Source of the DNA: Celoporthe dispersa
Lineage: Eukaryota; Ascomycota; Sordariomycetes; Diaporthales; Cryphonectriaceae
Assembly (NCBI GenBank): GCA_016584495.1
Contig: WAID01000007.1
Location: forward strand, 248,001-312,000
Direction of reading: 5' to 3'
Length of the DNA: 64,000 nt
Below are positions 44,421 through 55,326 of this stretch, one piece after another (position 1 is the stretch's first letter; the number at the start of each line of letters is the position of its first letter). Position numbers and translations under genes: made by a program. The notes under the pieces were generated by a model. The model ran no database searches, was not told where the DNA came from, and saw only the letters and a program-made list of their open reading frames with translations.

Positions 44421-46082
44421 TCAGTCAACATCCACAAGCTTGTCTCCTCCTCGCGCCCCGGAGATATCCTCCTCGCTGGCCACCAAGTCACTGCTCACCA
44501 GCGACAACCTCCCATCCAGCTGCTCATTGTCATCCTCCCCATACGGCTCAGAAGCATTCCCGCCGCCGCCCCTACCCTTCCTCCTCCCTCCCTGGATCAT
44601 CATGTCCACCGGGGCTAGGGTCTCTACCGTCGCCTTCGCGTCCCTCTGCTGCTCCTCCTCCTGCCCGCCGTGCCTCCTGCTTGCAGCACTTAGGCTGGTT
44701 GTGGGGGCCGCCATGCTGCTCATGTCGGTGTACAGGTTTAGACTGCCCAGGTGATGACGATAACCCACCTGGGTTCCTGTTGCTCCCTCGAGAGGGATGG
44801 TGGCATGGGTGTGGAGGTCGGCGGCGGGCTCTGGAAGCGGCGACGGTGTGGAGGGTGCGTTGCTGGCCTGCAGGAACAGCTCGCGCATCTCCTTGATCTG
44901 GCGCAGCTTTTGCTGGTTGCTCATCGCCGTACTCCCAGAGAGGAGAGTGGACATGCGCCCCTGCATGAGGCGGAGGTCCATGGGCGAGGGGTGATGGTGG
45001 CGGTGCTGCTGCGGTGAGAGGTTGGCGGCGGGTTTGTAAGTCTCGGAGTGCCTGGAGGAGGAGGAGGACGACGACGACGACGACGATGAGGGAGAAAAAA
45101 GCTTCTGCCGGGTGAGAGGAATGTTTGAGGTTGGTCGAGAGACTGTCGTCCGTATTGGCACTGGCCATGACCATGTTCACATCCATATCACCCATCACCA
45201 GGAGATACCAGGTGGGAAAGTCCCTCAGCCCAACCTCGCGCAGGCCCTCCCAGCTCGTCGGCATGCGATGCTGGTATCGGCACTCCCGCCCCCATTTGCA
45301 TGTGCCGTGGTGGCACCAGTGTCGGCAGTAGGTGGTGCTCAGGCTGCCCATGATAGGTTTGTTGTTGTCCCTAGTGCCGCGGTGCTGCGCTGCTGCAGCA
45401 GGAACACGCCGAAACTTATCGCGCTCACTGTCTATGATGATATTAGGCCTGGATGTCGTGTTGGGCCTGGGCTCCCATGGGGATAACTCAAGGGCTTTGC
45501 GTCTGTCCTCGTGTTGCTGGTGGTGGTGGTGAGGCTTGTCTGGCTGCCCAGAACGAGTCCGCTCTCGGCTCAGTGCAGAGACCGTGGACTCGCTACTGTC
45601 GCACCGCACGACTACTGTCGAAGCTGCTGCTGGCATCCCGACGGCGCGAGGCGACGACTTGTCTCTGAGTTTACCGCTTCGAGCCATAGGCCCAACCTTC
45701 GTCGTCGTCGCCGTCATCACCGTTTCCTCTCGAGGCGCTATTGCAAGACGCTGCTGCCCCGCCTCCTCCTCCGTCTTGCTCTTTTCTCTCCTCCCTGCTG
45801 CGCTTCTTCCCAGCAGAGGCACCCGATGTCTCGAGCCCATCCTCCGTGCCGTTTAGGATGGCCCGGATCATGTCTGTGCGCAGACGCACCTCGTAGACAC
45901 TGTCGCCTTCCCGGTTAAGAACCCCGAGATTGACGAGCCCGCTGGTCTGCTCGGCCACGAGCTCACGCGGGACGCCGGTGAGCTGCAGCCAGTCCGGGAG
46001 CTGGTCCGCGGCGACGAGCGGCACGATGGTATCTCTGGCGGGCGCCGGGCCGGATGATGAAGTACTCAGGGCACGGATACAT
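44421..46082 (-). CDS. CCCH zinc-finger protein, uncharacterised
   Basis: About 552 residues, one exon after correction. It opens with MYPCPEYFIIRPG and VPLVAADQLPDWLQLTGVPREL, a short N-terminal module that I recall preceding CCCH fingers in related fungal proteins. A single CCCH finger (YCRHWCHHGTCKWGRECRYQH, shown here as C-x5-C-x5-to-6-C-x3-H type spacing; near residue 250) is followed by GLREVGLRDFPTWYLLVMG. The remainder is Ser-, His- and Gln-rich with a poly-Ser run encoded near 45055-45085 and a short helix (QQKLRQIKEMRELFLQA). RNA binding is inferred from the finger. Three frame breaks (near 46040, near 45690 and the A6 run at 45095-45100 on the plus strand) are each one extra base; removing all three makes the length divisible by three. 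Confidence 0.75.
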
Positions 46083-46482
46083 GGTTAAAGTGCGAATTTG
46101 CACGCAGAGAGGATTAATGGTTAGCGTGTGTTGGATGTGTTTCTGCCCGGGAAAGATGCGAGATAAAGACTATATTCGAGCCTAGAACAACAGCACCGAA
46201 GGGGGCTACCTTTTCGCTTTTAAATTGGAAACGTATCTTCTCTGGAATCTGCTCTCGCTATCAGCGGCTTTGTGAGCTGGCGCCTTCCAGAACCAGCATG
46301 TTGTTTGCTCGCCACGGCGGTGATTGCCCCCCTCTTCCGTGCGAACGCAAGCTTGAGCCTATCGTGATTGCTATGGCAGCACACAGCATGTCAGCAAGCG
46401 ATTGTTTTGATGCAGTCAACATGTCTTGTCTTGTCCCACGTCCGTTCTGCTCTACAGTGTCTATCTCTCTGTGTCTTTGTTT
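46083..46482. other. Intergenic: CCCH promoter and tubulin cofactor E 3' flank
   Basis: 400 bp, no gene or distinct motif seen. Confidence 0.55.
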
Positions 46483-48508
46483 CTATCGCGGCTCTACCCG
46501 GATTGTGACGTCCAGCCCATCCACACAAAACCCAAACTGTCTGGGTGAGTCCTTCAGCTCGACCTCCCGCTTGACCCATCTGGCGGCCCTGTTCATGGGC
46601 TGTGCCGCCTGCTCGCCCCCGCTCCTCTCCTCCTCCTTCTTCGTCGTCACCTGCTCCTGGATCGATTCCTCCTCCTCATCTTCGCTGCCGTCGCCGACCT
46701 CCTCGTCAAAGCCCGCCACGGGGTCCCATTCTCCAGTCTCCCAGATAAGGCGTAGCTTGAGCGGTGGGTGCCCAAAGAGCCTCCCGGCAACGCCCTTGAC
46801 GGCGTAGATGTCGAAAGATTTGGGAATCTGCGCAAGCTTCTCCTCGAGGGTGTTGTTGGTATCCTGCCTCGTGAGAGTACCGGCCTCCTTGCCGCTCAGT
46901 GGTAGCGCCTGCTGATGATGATCACGATGAAACCGGAAGACGACGCTCACAAGCCTCGCCTCCAGGAAATTAGGGTTGATCTCTGTGCGCCGGTTGACAG
47001 CCGGTTCGCCGTAGAGCTCACACAGCTCGTCGTACCTGCGGTGCTGCGCGGTCACCCTCGCCTCGTCCTCGGGCGTGTCTGGAACGGACGAGAGCTCACG
47101 GCCTATCCTGGAGAGGTAGAACATCTCGGCGTTTGTGCGGTCCTCGGGCGTAATGGTGCTGAAGTTGAGGGACCTCAGCGATGCTAGACGGCCTATGGTT
47201 AGCATGTAGGCCTCTTCGGTCACCGTGGTTTTGGCACCTGGTGCGGCGGTGTCGACTTTGGAGGGCGCGGAACCACCCGGGTTGTCATAGATAGGGTTGT
47301 GAGCCAGCCGCAAGGAGGTCAAGCCAGGGAACGAATCCGGGAGGGCGTCGATGAAAGACCACCTGTAGATCTTGTTGTAAGAGACGTCGAGGTGCGTTAG
47401 AGACTTGCTGAAAGCTGGTGATATCTCTGTCGTGTCGGATGATATAGCTGAGATCTGGTTGCCCTTGAGATGTAGATTTCGAAGGCTCGTGACAGCCGCG
47501 AGGCTAGCAAGGTCAGAGAGCGAGGTGAAGTCGTTGAATTCCAGGTGAATAGACGTCAGTGTTGTTAGGAGCGTGGAAGAGGTCGGGATAGGCGACAGTC
47601 TGGAGAGCTGGTTCGAGCTGGCGTAAAGGGCAGCGAGGCTGAGAAACCTGCTGGCGACATAGCCTATCTCATCCCATCTCATAAGAGTCTCATCGACCGC
47701 GAGCTCCTTTACTCCCCGAAAGGCCTTCTCGGACTCCCTTAGAGATTCGTCTTGGAGAATGTCCGAGAAGCGATTGCCACTACCAAATGTCAGGCACAAC
47801 AGACTTTCTACCAAACAGTACGAGTTGAGAAGACGACCCGGCTACCTACTTAAGCCTCAGACCACGTAGCTCAGTCAGGTCGGAACAAATCTCAACAACG
47901 GGGGCGAGATCAGCTAGCAGGTTACGGCTGAGATCCAGCTCGGTCACCTTTGGGCAAATCTCGCGGACGGGTGTCTTCTTCTCCTGGCCACCAGCGGCGA
48001 CCGAGGGCGCATGAATCCGCATACCATCAAGGATGACGATCTTGAGCTCGCTCAGCTGGGCCTGCTGCCTGCGGATCTTGTCGAAGCCGATCTCCTCGGC
48101 GACCTTGCCCGAGATTATAATCTGCGGACCTGATGAGATGGGCTTGTGGTCTGCCGTCATCTCCGAGGCGTACTTTTCCTGAAGAGCCTCGAGGAAACTC
48201 CGTGGCTCCTCCACCGGCCTCGTAGGCCGCACGAAGGAGGCAGCCGTCGGAGAGCTGGATAGGCCTAGACGAGACTTGAGCTGCTGTCCCTTCCTGTGAA
48301 GTGCACATACTCACAAGAGGTGAGACTTACATGTAAAGTATCGGATTCCCTTGTGAGAACCATCGTGTTTGCCTCTAGATGGATCGTCCCATTCAACACC
48401 CAACCATTCGCCGCTGGTGCCGCTGACTTGGCCAGTGTATCGGACGGTGCATAAAGCGCCGTCATAAGAACGGCGCTGTCCGATTTGGTGCTCACCAATT
48501 TGTGACAT
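46483..48508 (-). CDS. TBCE: Tubulin-folding cofactor E (CAP-Gly, LRR, ubiquitin-like)
   Basis: Chaperone that dissociates or assembles alpha/beta-tubulin with cofactors C and D (yeast Pac2). Domain order is diagnostic: CAP-Gly at the N-terminus (RYTGQVSGTSGEWLGVEWDD, then GKHDGSHKGIRYF), LRRs (VTELDLSRNLLADLAPVVEI, LTSIHLEFNDFTSLSDLASL, LRNLHLKGNQISAIS, LTHLDVSYNKIYRWSFID) and a C-terminal ubiquitin-like domain (LKLRLIWET...). Exons: 48508 to about 48338, about 48284 to 47850, and 47779-46483; the last intron (47849-47780) is clear, with a CTGAC branch point. The first intron is unresolved: the GTAAGT donor at 48337 and CACAG acceptor would give only about 37 nt and the phases do not match, so a base error near 48280-48340 is suspected. 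Confidence 0.88.
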
Positions 48509-49093
48509 CTTGCAACATCTTGCAGGTATTTTTTTTCTTTTCTTTTTTTCTTCTTCTCTTCTTGGCCGAGTTTTGTGAGTCGTTTGTCAAGGCCGTCCAC
48601 AGGAATTAACTGACGAGGGAGGAGCTCTCAAATGCTGGGCCTGACACCCGCAGTGGGGGGTTTTTTTTTTAAGGCGATCAGCCCCGGACCATAGGCAACC
48701 ATCCAGCGCTCTAGCCGCTGCCTAAACCCCAGACCACACACTACAGCCATCCTGAGCTGTTATGATCAGTAATCGAATTGGCCAGGGCCACCTTCAATGT
48801 TGGCGACCAGGCCTCTTTAATTTTTTTCTTTATAATTACGAGGCTCTCTCAAGCCCACAGCTCGAATCGTTTCTTCAATAGCCTCATTGCATCCTTGCTC
48901 GGTTCTGCAAGCGCACCATGAGAAGGGAGGCCACACCTTTGACCTACAATTCAACCGCATATGGTTCACATGTAGCCAAAATTCGCAAGGATGGGACCAT
49001 ATAGCCAAGAAGATGGAATTCAGGATTGAGAAAGGAAAAGGAAATCAACTCCGAATGTGTCTCGCTGGACAGCGAAAGGGACCCGAAATCATC
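48509..49093. other. Intergenic: cofactor E promoter and MaoC 3' flank
   Basis: T-runs near 48530-48550 and 48660-48670; no gene seen. Confidence 0.55.
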
Positions 49094-50169
49094 TTACAGC
49101 TTGCTCTTGGCCGGACCAACAACCTTCACGAGGGCTCGCCCGTTGCTCAGGCACACCTTCTTCCCCTCAACATTAGTCACAAAACGAACCTCCTCGAATC
49201 CATCCTTGACCTCCCCAGTCCTCCAGACATTAGTAACCAGCTTATCACCGGGCTTGACAGGGCTCGCAAACCTCGCCTGGAACTCCTTCAGGTTCTTGGG
49301 GTCACTCCCGCCAAGGTGCCTCAGGAGCCCATGGCAGGTGGAGTTGAACGAATACAGGCCGTGCATGATATCACCGCCAAAGCCCATCTTCTTTCCTGGC
49401 TCCGGATCCGCGTGCAGCGGGTTGTAGTCGCCGTTCAGCCTGTACAGAAGTGCCGTCCCCCGCTCCGTCTGCGCCTCAAACGTCACATCGGGGGTCTTGC
49501 CCTTGGGCGGCGGGAAGTTCTCCGTTGCAGGGCCCTTGGGTCCTCCCCAGTTGCCCTGAGCCACAAAGAAGGAGCTGCCGGTAGCCCGCGAGTACACCTC
49601 GCCGGTGGCGGCGTCGACGAGCTCCTGCTGGACCTCGAGGACGGAGCCTGGGCGGCCCTTGTCGTAGATGCCCAGGACCTTGGAGTGCATCTCAAACTTG
49701 TGGCCCTCGGAGGTGGTGGGCAGGGGCTTGAGGAACTCTACCAGGCGCTGGCCGTCGACCACACGGGTGTAGTCGAACTCTGGGACGCCGGGGATCTTGG
49801 TTGCCTTCTGGGCGGCGTAGAAGTCGATGACCTCCTGCGTGGTGCCCTTGAACGCTGATCAAGAAAAGGGGAAAGGTCAGCCGAGGTCAGGCCTGGGCAG
49901 CGGGAAGCCGTCTCACTTACGCAGGATGACGGGGTAGGAAGGGAAGACGGCAAAGTCCGGGTGGAGTTCCTGCGATATGGTTAGAGCTCCACGTCCCAGC
50001 TGTCTTCCAAGGGCGCCTCCTTCTCTCTCTTCTTGTCCCGCCTGCTTACGTAGAGGAAGTGAAGCTCATCGGGCTTGCAGCCAATGCTGTTGGCGAAGAG
50101 GAGGACATCTCGCTTCAGCCACGCAACGGGCCGAGGAGGATACTCGAAACCGACACCAGGGCCGCTCAT
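49094..50169 (-). CDS. Peroxisomal MaoC-type enoyl-CoA hydratase 2
   Basis: Hot-dog-fold hydratase, 309 residues from three exons (50169-50050, 49969-49921, 49854-49094; introns of 80 and 66 nt). The hydratase 2 signature is intact near residue 198: LNGDYNPLHADPE, with the catalytic Asp and His, followed by GFGGDIMHGLYSF. An N-terminal inactive-looking hot-dog half (FDYTRVVDGQRLVEF, VLEVQQELVDAATGEV) completes the double hot-dog arrangement usual in eukaryotes. The protein ends in SKL, a canonical PTS1, so a peroxisomal location is strongly predicted. The likely reaction is (R)-specific hydration of trans-2-enoyl-CoA in beta-oxidation or a related CoA pathway; the exact substrate is unknown. 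No frame break is present. Confidence 0.9.
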
Positions 50170-51015
50170 GATGAATGTTACTGTAGGAGATGATGGGTTA
50201 CAGGCTTGAGAGGCTCGTTCAGAAAAAGAAACCAGAGCAGCAGAGATAGATATATGAAGGGGAAAGGACAAAACAACAAGTCGTCTGCTGGGCCGGATTT
50301 ACTCTCCCCCTTCGTGCTTCCCCCCCAAAGAGCCGAGGTCCGCGTTGAAGACCCCTGGTAATTCGGATGTGGGGTTTACTTAGCATTGTATGTAACTACT
50401 TATGTACAGTAGCTAGAGTGTGTACCGGTACCCCAGATTTTGGCCTGCTAGCATAGTGCTTGCTTCCTGGTACTGGGCTATGGTACCGGGTATTGGTCAC
50501 TAACGGGGTGCGGTGTGGGGGAGTGGTCTCTGGTTTGACGAATATCTTTTCATCGCAGTATACGTATGTACTATGTACCAAATTACTCAACAGCAGGCAC
50601 ATGGGACAGTAACGGTTCACATGTGAGCAGACGTTTCGTTCGGGCAACTTGTTTTTTTTTTCCCTTTTTTTCTTCTTCTTCTTCTTCCTCCTCTTCCATT
50701 CTGTTAGCTCAACAGGCAGGTGAACAGGGCCATATTACATCTCAGTTCAGTCCAGTCCAAACATCGAAAGTCTGCATGCGGCCGTTCAGGCCCGTCCCGC
50801 CCCAGCCCACCCCACCAAAGTACCTCCTCCCCAACTATCTTATCAGCAGCCCCGTCAAAAGTTCCTGTCCAGAAGAAGAGAAAGCAAGAAAGAGAAAGGC
50901 TCATCGCCGACTCCCTGACAACACTTTCCTCACCACCTCGCCATCTTTATTGGAGGTCGCCACCGTGGCCGCAAGCACAATCGCACCACAGGGCGACAGC
51001 GCCACGCCTTCGGAG
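50170..51015. other. Intergenic between divergent genes
   Basis: Upstream region of the MaoC hydratase (minus) and of the basic orphan gene (plus). T-run and CTT repeats near 50650-50690. The frame of the orphan gene stays open upstream to 50566, so a longer N-terminus is possible. Confidence 0.5.
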
Positions 51016-52377
51016 ATGGACAAGACTGCACCGAAGCGCGCCAATGCCTCGCAGCCCGACTCCGACGGCGCCAACAGCAAGTCCAAATCTCGACGGGCTC
51101 AGCCATTGACCGACAGGGCCAGACGAAGCTTTACAAAAAAGACGGAAAGATTGATCAAGAAGCGAGAGGAGATCGACCGCGCTCTGCTGAGGGAGGCACG
51201 GAGAGACCTGCGGCGTCTCTCCGCCAAAGACTGGCTGCCGCGCGAGCAGCTATTGAAAAAAAGCGAGGCACATGCAAGACGCGAGAGGACCCACGTCCGA
51301 TCTTCGGAAAAAGAGCTCAAGGAGAGGGAGAAACTCTACAGATCGGAGCTTTCAGCCCAGCGCGCAGACGATTTCGACCTGATCAGGACCCTGCTGTGGA
51401 AGTTTAAGCGCCATCTTGGCCCCGACTTCGACGAAGACAGGCGCCCTCCCCGCTCTGGAGCACAAGGCGGCAGTGATGACCCATCGTCTTCTGGCTCCGA
51501 ACCAGAGGGCGGTGATGACGGTCACTCCCCTACACAAACCGCGTCCGAACCTAGTTCCGACAGTTTTCCCTCCTCCGACAACCATGATCCGGACGATGCC
51601 AGGCCAAACAGGGGTGACAACCAGGCTCGGTCAAGTTTAGACGGCGCCTTCGACCATCATGCGAGGGCCAAATCGAAGAAGAGAAGGCTTGATGATGATG
51701 AGTCGGTCGGGCTTGAGAAGGGGCAACGGAAGAAGGCCAAGAAGGAGCAGGCGGGCAAGGACAGGCAACAGACGGCAGCTACCAGGTCGGAAAGTCAATC
51801 TGACAAACAGAGTGCGTCTGCCCTGTCTACTCGAGCGGGGAAAGCATATTCTACCGGGACGAGTGCAGCCATTGACAGCATGTCTCAGTTCAAGAAGCCT
51901 AAGCATGTCGAGGCCAGCAATGAGGGGACTGCTTCCGTCAGCAGGGCCGACCGAGCGGCGAGCAGCAGCAGCAGTCTTCTCAAGAATGCCGTCGGTGTCG
52001 GACCCACCATCCAGCCATGGTACCAGATCCACGCGAGGGCAATGATGGAGCACGACTTCAACGACTTTGTACGTGAGCGGCCGAAGAGAACCAAGGCGCC
52101 GGCCAGAAAATACCTCGTCAGCGGTGCCCTGCTCCCTCTCCCACGGGACGCTGTGGGCGGTGCCTTGCCTACACCCCCTGCATCATCATCCTCTTCCTCC
52201 TCTTCCTCGTCCTCAGAGATGATGAAGAAGTCGAACAAGACCCTAGAGCGGCCTGACCTCCAACAACGCGCTGGTCAACTCGGAAAGCGCCGAAAACCTC
52301 GCGCCGGGCTACGGCAAAGCATATCTCGAGTTGATCTAGGTCACAGAACCTACTCGCCGTACAGCAGGAAATCCTAG
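51016..52377 (+). CDS. Hypothetical basic, coiled-coil protein
   Basis: No recognised domain. Starting at ATG 51016 it has 453 residues; this start is preferred because conserved-looking sequence begins here, although the frame is open to 50566. Residues about 30-115 are highly charged and probably a coiled coil (RRSFTKKTERLIKKREEID, RALLREARRDLRRLSAKDW, SSEKELKEREKLYRSEL), followed by FDLIRTLLWKFKRHLGPDF. The middle is acidic and Ser-rich with several Lys/Arg clusters that look like nuclear signals (KSKKRRLDD, KGQRKKAKKEQ). A C-terminal block MEHDFNDFVRERPKRTKAPARKY precedes a poly-Ser run. Composition suggests a nuclear or nucleolar protein; no function assigned. No frame break. Confidence 0.65.
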   Translation: MDKTAPKRANASQPDSDGANSKSKSRRAQPLTDRARRSFTKKTERLIKKREEIDRALLREARRDLRRLSAKDWLPREQLLKKSEAHARRERTHVRSSEKELKEREKLYRSELSAQRADDFDLIRTLLWKFKRHLGPDFDEDRRPPRSGAQGGSDDPSSSGSEPEGGDDGHSPTQTASEPSSDSFPSSDNHDPDDARPNRGDNQARSSLDGAFDHHARAKSKKRRLDDDESVGLEKGQRKKAKKEQAGKDRQQTAATRSESQSDKQSASALSTRAGKAYSTGTSAAIDSMSQFKKPKHVEASNEGTASVSRADRAASSSSSLLKNAVGVGPTIQPWYQIHARAMMEHDFNDFVRERPKRTKAPARKYLVSGALLPLPRDAVGGALPTPPASSSSSSSSSSSEMMKKSNKTLERPDLQQRAGQLGKRRKPRAGLRQSISRVDLGHRTYSPYSRKS

Positions 52378-54494
52378 CAGGGAGCCGAGACCCCCGCTGA
52401 ACAGACGCATTTCAACAGGCTCGGGGCTAGCGTAAGCAGCGCGAGCGACCCCGCCTTCTTGTACGACCTCAGAGGGAGCGACGGAGCGTCCACGACCACG
52501 GGGACAATAATGCCTCGTCCCCCATTCATCCAGCCAGGTGTTGCAGGGTCAGCCGACGGCGGTTCAATGAGTAACCCGGCGTATGAGCCTGGCCGTGGGA
52601 TTAGGAGCCGGGGTTTTGCTTGCGGCTTGTCTTGTTGGAGGTAAAGATTCCATTCACGTGTGAATCCCATCCCTGCGTGCGAGTCCTCATAGTACGTGCG
52701 CAATATGGTGATCTCTTTTTTTCTTCTTCTAAATATCAGGACTCGGGCGGGGTCGATCAAGTGGAACACCAGCAAATGACGTTGCGAGGAGTTGCGGTGC
52801 TTTGTTGTTGCCACATCTGCATGGGGCATGGGAGTTTCGGATCGTGACGGGATGGCAGCATTACCCGAGTTCTAGCACTTTCTCAGAAGCATTTTGATCA
52901 TCTGCCTTCACGCCTACCATGTCCGCCTCTCACGCATTCTCGTCTGCTCCCAGCTACATGAGTTTAGGGGCGTTTCGTGGTCAACCACATGCGCTCTCCT
53001 CATTCCAGAGTGATATAAAGACTAATGTGACTGACGATCGACTACCAGCTCCGGACTCCCACAGCACCAAGGGAAGTTCTTTTCTGAGTACTCCCTCTGT
53101 TGGTACTCGGAGCCAGGAAATCCTGGATGTGACATTGGGCGACGGAGCACCAGAACCAACCAGTTTCACGAGGCTGGGCCTGGGCTGGGGCTGGGCACAA
53201 CCACCAGCCCTGCAGTGCAACCAAGTCCACACACTCTTGGATCACATTGGACAAGTACCCCTCGACTCTGTACCACTAAAGGAGAGACTTTCGGCTCGAC
53301 TGCCTCGTGTCGTCAGCGCTCGGCCCAATAATTCCTCGCGGCGTTGCCCACGCCTGCTGCGTGCTCGCCCCAGCTGAAAACTTTAAAAAAAGAAAACAAA
53401 AAACCCAAAAAAGCTGGGACGTGGTCATGAGCAGGTTATCAGCAGGTCTCCCTGTTCTAGGCAGGCGTTCTTCTACGGAGTCCGCGCTGCAAAAGGCGCC
53501 GGATAACCGCATGAGGCAATAAAGTAATAGTGCCGAGTGCCTACACACGTCGACCTACAGTAGCGAGTGTTTCCAAAAAACCCCCACGCCTTGGCTAGAG
53601 CAGGCGAACCATGCATTGGGAAGGATTTTGCCCAGCGGGTTCCACGACAGACCGGTCAAGGCCTGATAATTACCTAAGAAGGACGGCCGCGCAGGCTGGG
53701 TCTCCGCGGAAAAGGGTGGGCGGTGGTGCCTTGACATTGGCTCGTTGGCACTCTCGCCCACACTCCCTCTCTGTGTACGCGAGCAACCCCCCTCTTCCCC
53801 CCCTTCCGACTATTGAGGAGGAGGAGGAGGAAGCAGGGTGTGGTGGAGAAGTTTCTTAGCCTACGTCTTAGGGTACCTGTTGTGAGTCGTGACAGAAGGT
53901 GATCACCAGACAATGAGAGCACACTTTCCACTGTCTCGCTCGAACTGATGATGATGATGATGTTTCCGCACGGTATGAATTTAGCAGTGGGAGAGCCGGT
54001 CCTCTTCCTGTTGTAGAGCAGACAACACCTCGTCCCTCCTCCACGTCCGACGGAGGAGGCAAAGATTCTGGCCCCTAGGTAAGAACACAGCAGCTCGTCC
54101 ACACCCACCCACTTGCCCGATCCGCTGACTGAGAGGCGCCATCCCGGGTGGACTAGCCAACTAGAGGAGACCAAGGCATCATCGCTCAGCATGCCGGAGG
54201 TTGCAGGTGGCCGCCTGCTTGCTGCTTGCCGTGTCATACGACCCCACGTGGAATCATAATGGTGCTTCCCCTCAGATGTCCTCCTTCTCGTCTTATCTCG
54301 TCGATCCTGAGCCGGGTGGTCGGAGGGGTATTTAAACCTCCTCCATCTCCTCCTCGCCCTCCTCTTTGTTGTTTCCAGAATCTCTTCCTTCCCAGCGTTC
54401 AGACACGAGTCTTTGTGAACATCAAGCCCAGATCGCAATCATCCAAACCCCATACCCCATACCCACACATATACCATATACACCAACAGCAACA
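52378..54494. other. Intergenic, 2.1 kb, upstream of the metallothionein-like gene
   Basis: Two open frames here (52374-52829 minus, 52919-53377 plus) show no family features or intron structure and are not called. A GAT repeat near 53948-53962 and a GGA repeat near 53814-53830 are present. The last ~180 bp form the promoter and leader of the metallothionein-like gene. Confidence 0.5.
54329..54336 (+). promoter_or_regulatory. TATA-like box of the metallothionein-like gene
   Basis: TATTTAAA lies 159 nt upstream of the ATG at 54495, a plausible distance for a fungal promoter with a ~120-nt leader. I saw no clear copper- or zinc-response element by eye. Confidence 0.45.
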
Positions 54495-54732
54495 ATGGGT
54501 GGCTGGTAAGTCTCCCTGGACGTTGCCTAGGTTCAAGGGCGGCCCAACCCCTCTCTCCCTGACCTCGACTGATCTTGTCGTTTGGTAGCGGTTGTACTTC
54601 GTGCTGCAGTGGGCAGTGCAACTCTGCCTGCAACTGTGCCACGTGCAAGGTAAGTTTTCCTGCGCTTCTCGCTCCGGCGACCTGACGAGAAAGTGTGTCT
54701 TGTGTGAAATCTGACGAGGCCTACAGCACTGA
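54495..54732 (+). CDS. Metallothionein-like 25-residue Cys-rich peptide
   Basis: Three exons: 54495-54505, 54589-54649 and 54727-54732, with introns of 83 and 77 nt (both GTAAGT donors, TAG/CAG acceptors). The product has 25 residues, 8 of them Cys (positions 4, 6, 9, 10, 14, 18, 20 and 23), with no aromatic residue apart from a C-terminal His. It begins MGGCGCTSCC and ends in CNCATCKH. CxC and CxxC spacing, length and the MxGCGC start resemble fungal copper metallothioneins and the metallothionein-like CAP peptides of Colletotrichum appressoria. It would bind Cu(I) or Zn(II) in the cytosol. The final exon encodes one His and the stop. The gene is too short for standard open-reading-frame searches. 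It lies tail-to-tail with a ZIP transporter gene. Confidence 0.85.
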
Positions 54733-55326
54733 GCCGGCGTTCGTCGCACGTCGCTCCAGCGACTTTTTGTCATTGTTTTTTCTTCTCGCGGAGTATCGAT
54801 TGATACACACACACAAACACACTCGTTTGGTATCCATCTCTCGACATGCTTGAGAGGGCTAGATCAGCATCAAATGCGGGGGAAGAGTGCACTCATGGAA
54901 AGCCAACGGCCGTGGCTCCCTGTAAATTAGACGCTCCTTAGTCAAAGTAAAGGGAAATTCATATACTCTCATTCAATGATTTATGGGTATCGCTTTAAAG
55001 TAGACTATCGGCCCTGTATTAGCCTCCGATTTTGTCCACACCGGACAGAGCCAGGGAAGAACTCACACTAATCACACAATGCCGATCTAAACCGTGTGGC
55101 TTAGAACCCATGTTGTGCTGCATAACATAAGCCTGCATACCAGGGCACGAGTATCGGAGGCGGAACAACAAGCGCGCGCGTGTGTGCTTAAACTGTCGCC
55201 CTCCCACATGACTGTTTCTCGAGTCGTGCTGTGCCTGTACAGTGCCATTTGATGATGACATGTGTCAAACTTCTTTCTCTTCTCCCTGCTTGCCCTCATC
55301 TACCATACCCTTCGACCATTCTCCCC
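54733..55326. other. Convergent intergenic spacer between metallothionein-like and ZIP genes
   Basis: 594 bp that should contain both 3' ends; a CA run near 54805-54820. No gene seen. Confidence 0.55.

Noticed and set aside
52919..53377. 152-codon plus-strand frame upstream of the metallothionein-like gene
   Set aside because: It starts with a plausible ATG, but the translation has no domain and codon use does not resemble neighbouring genes. Transcript data could change this.
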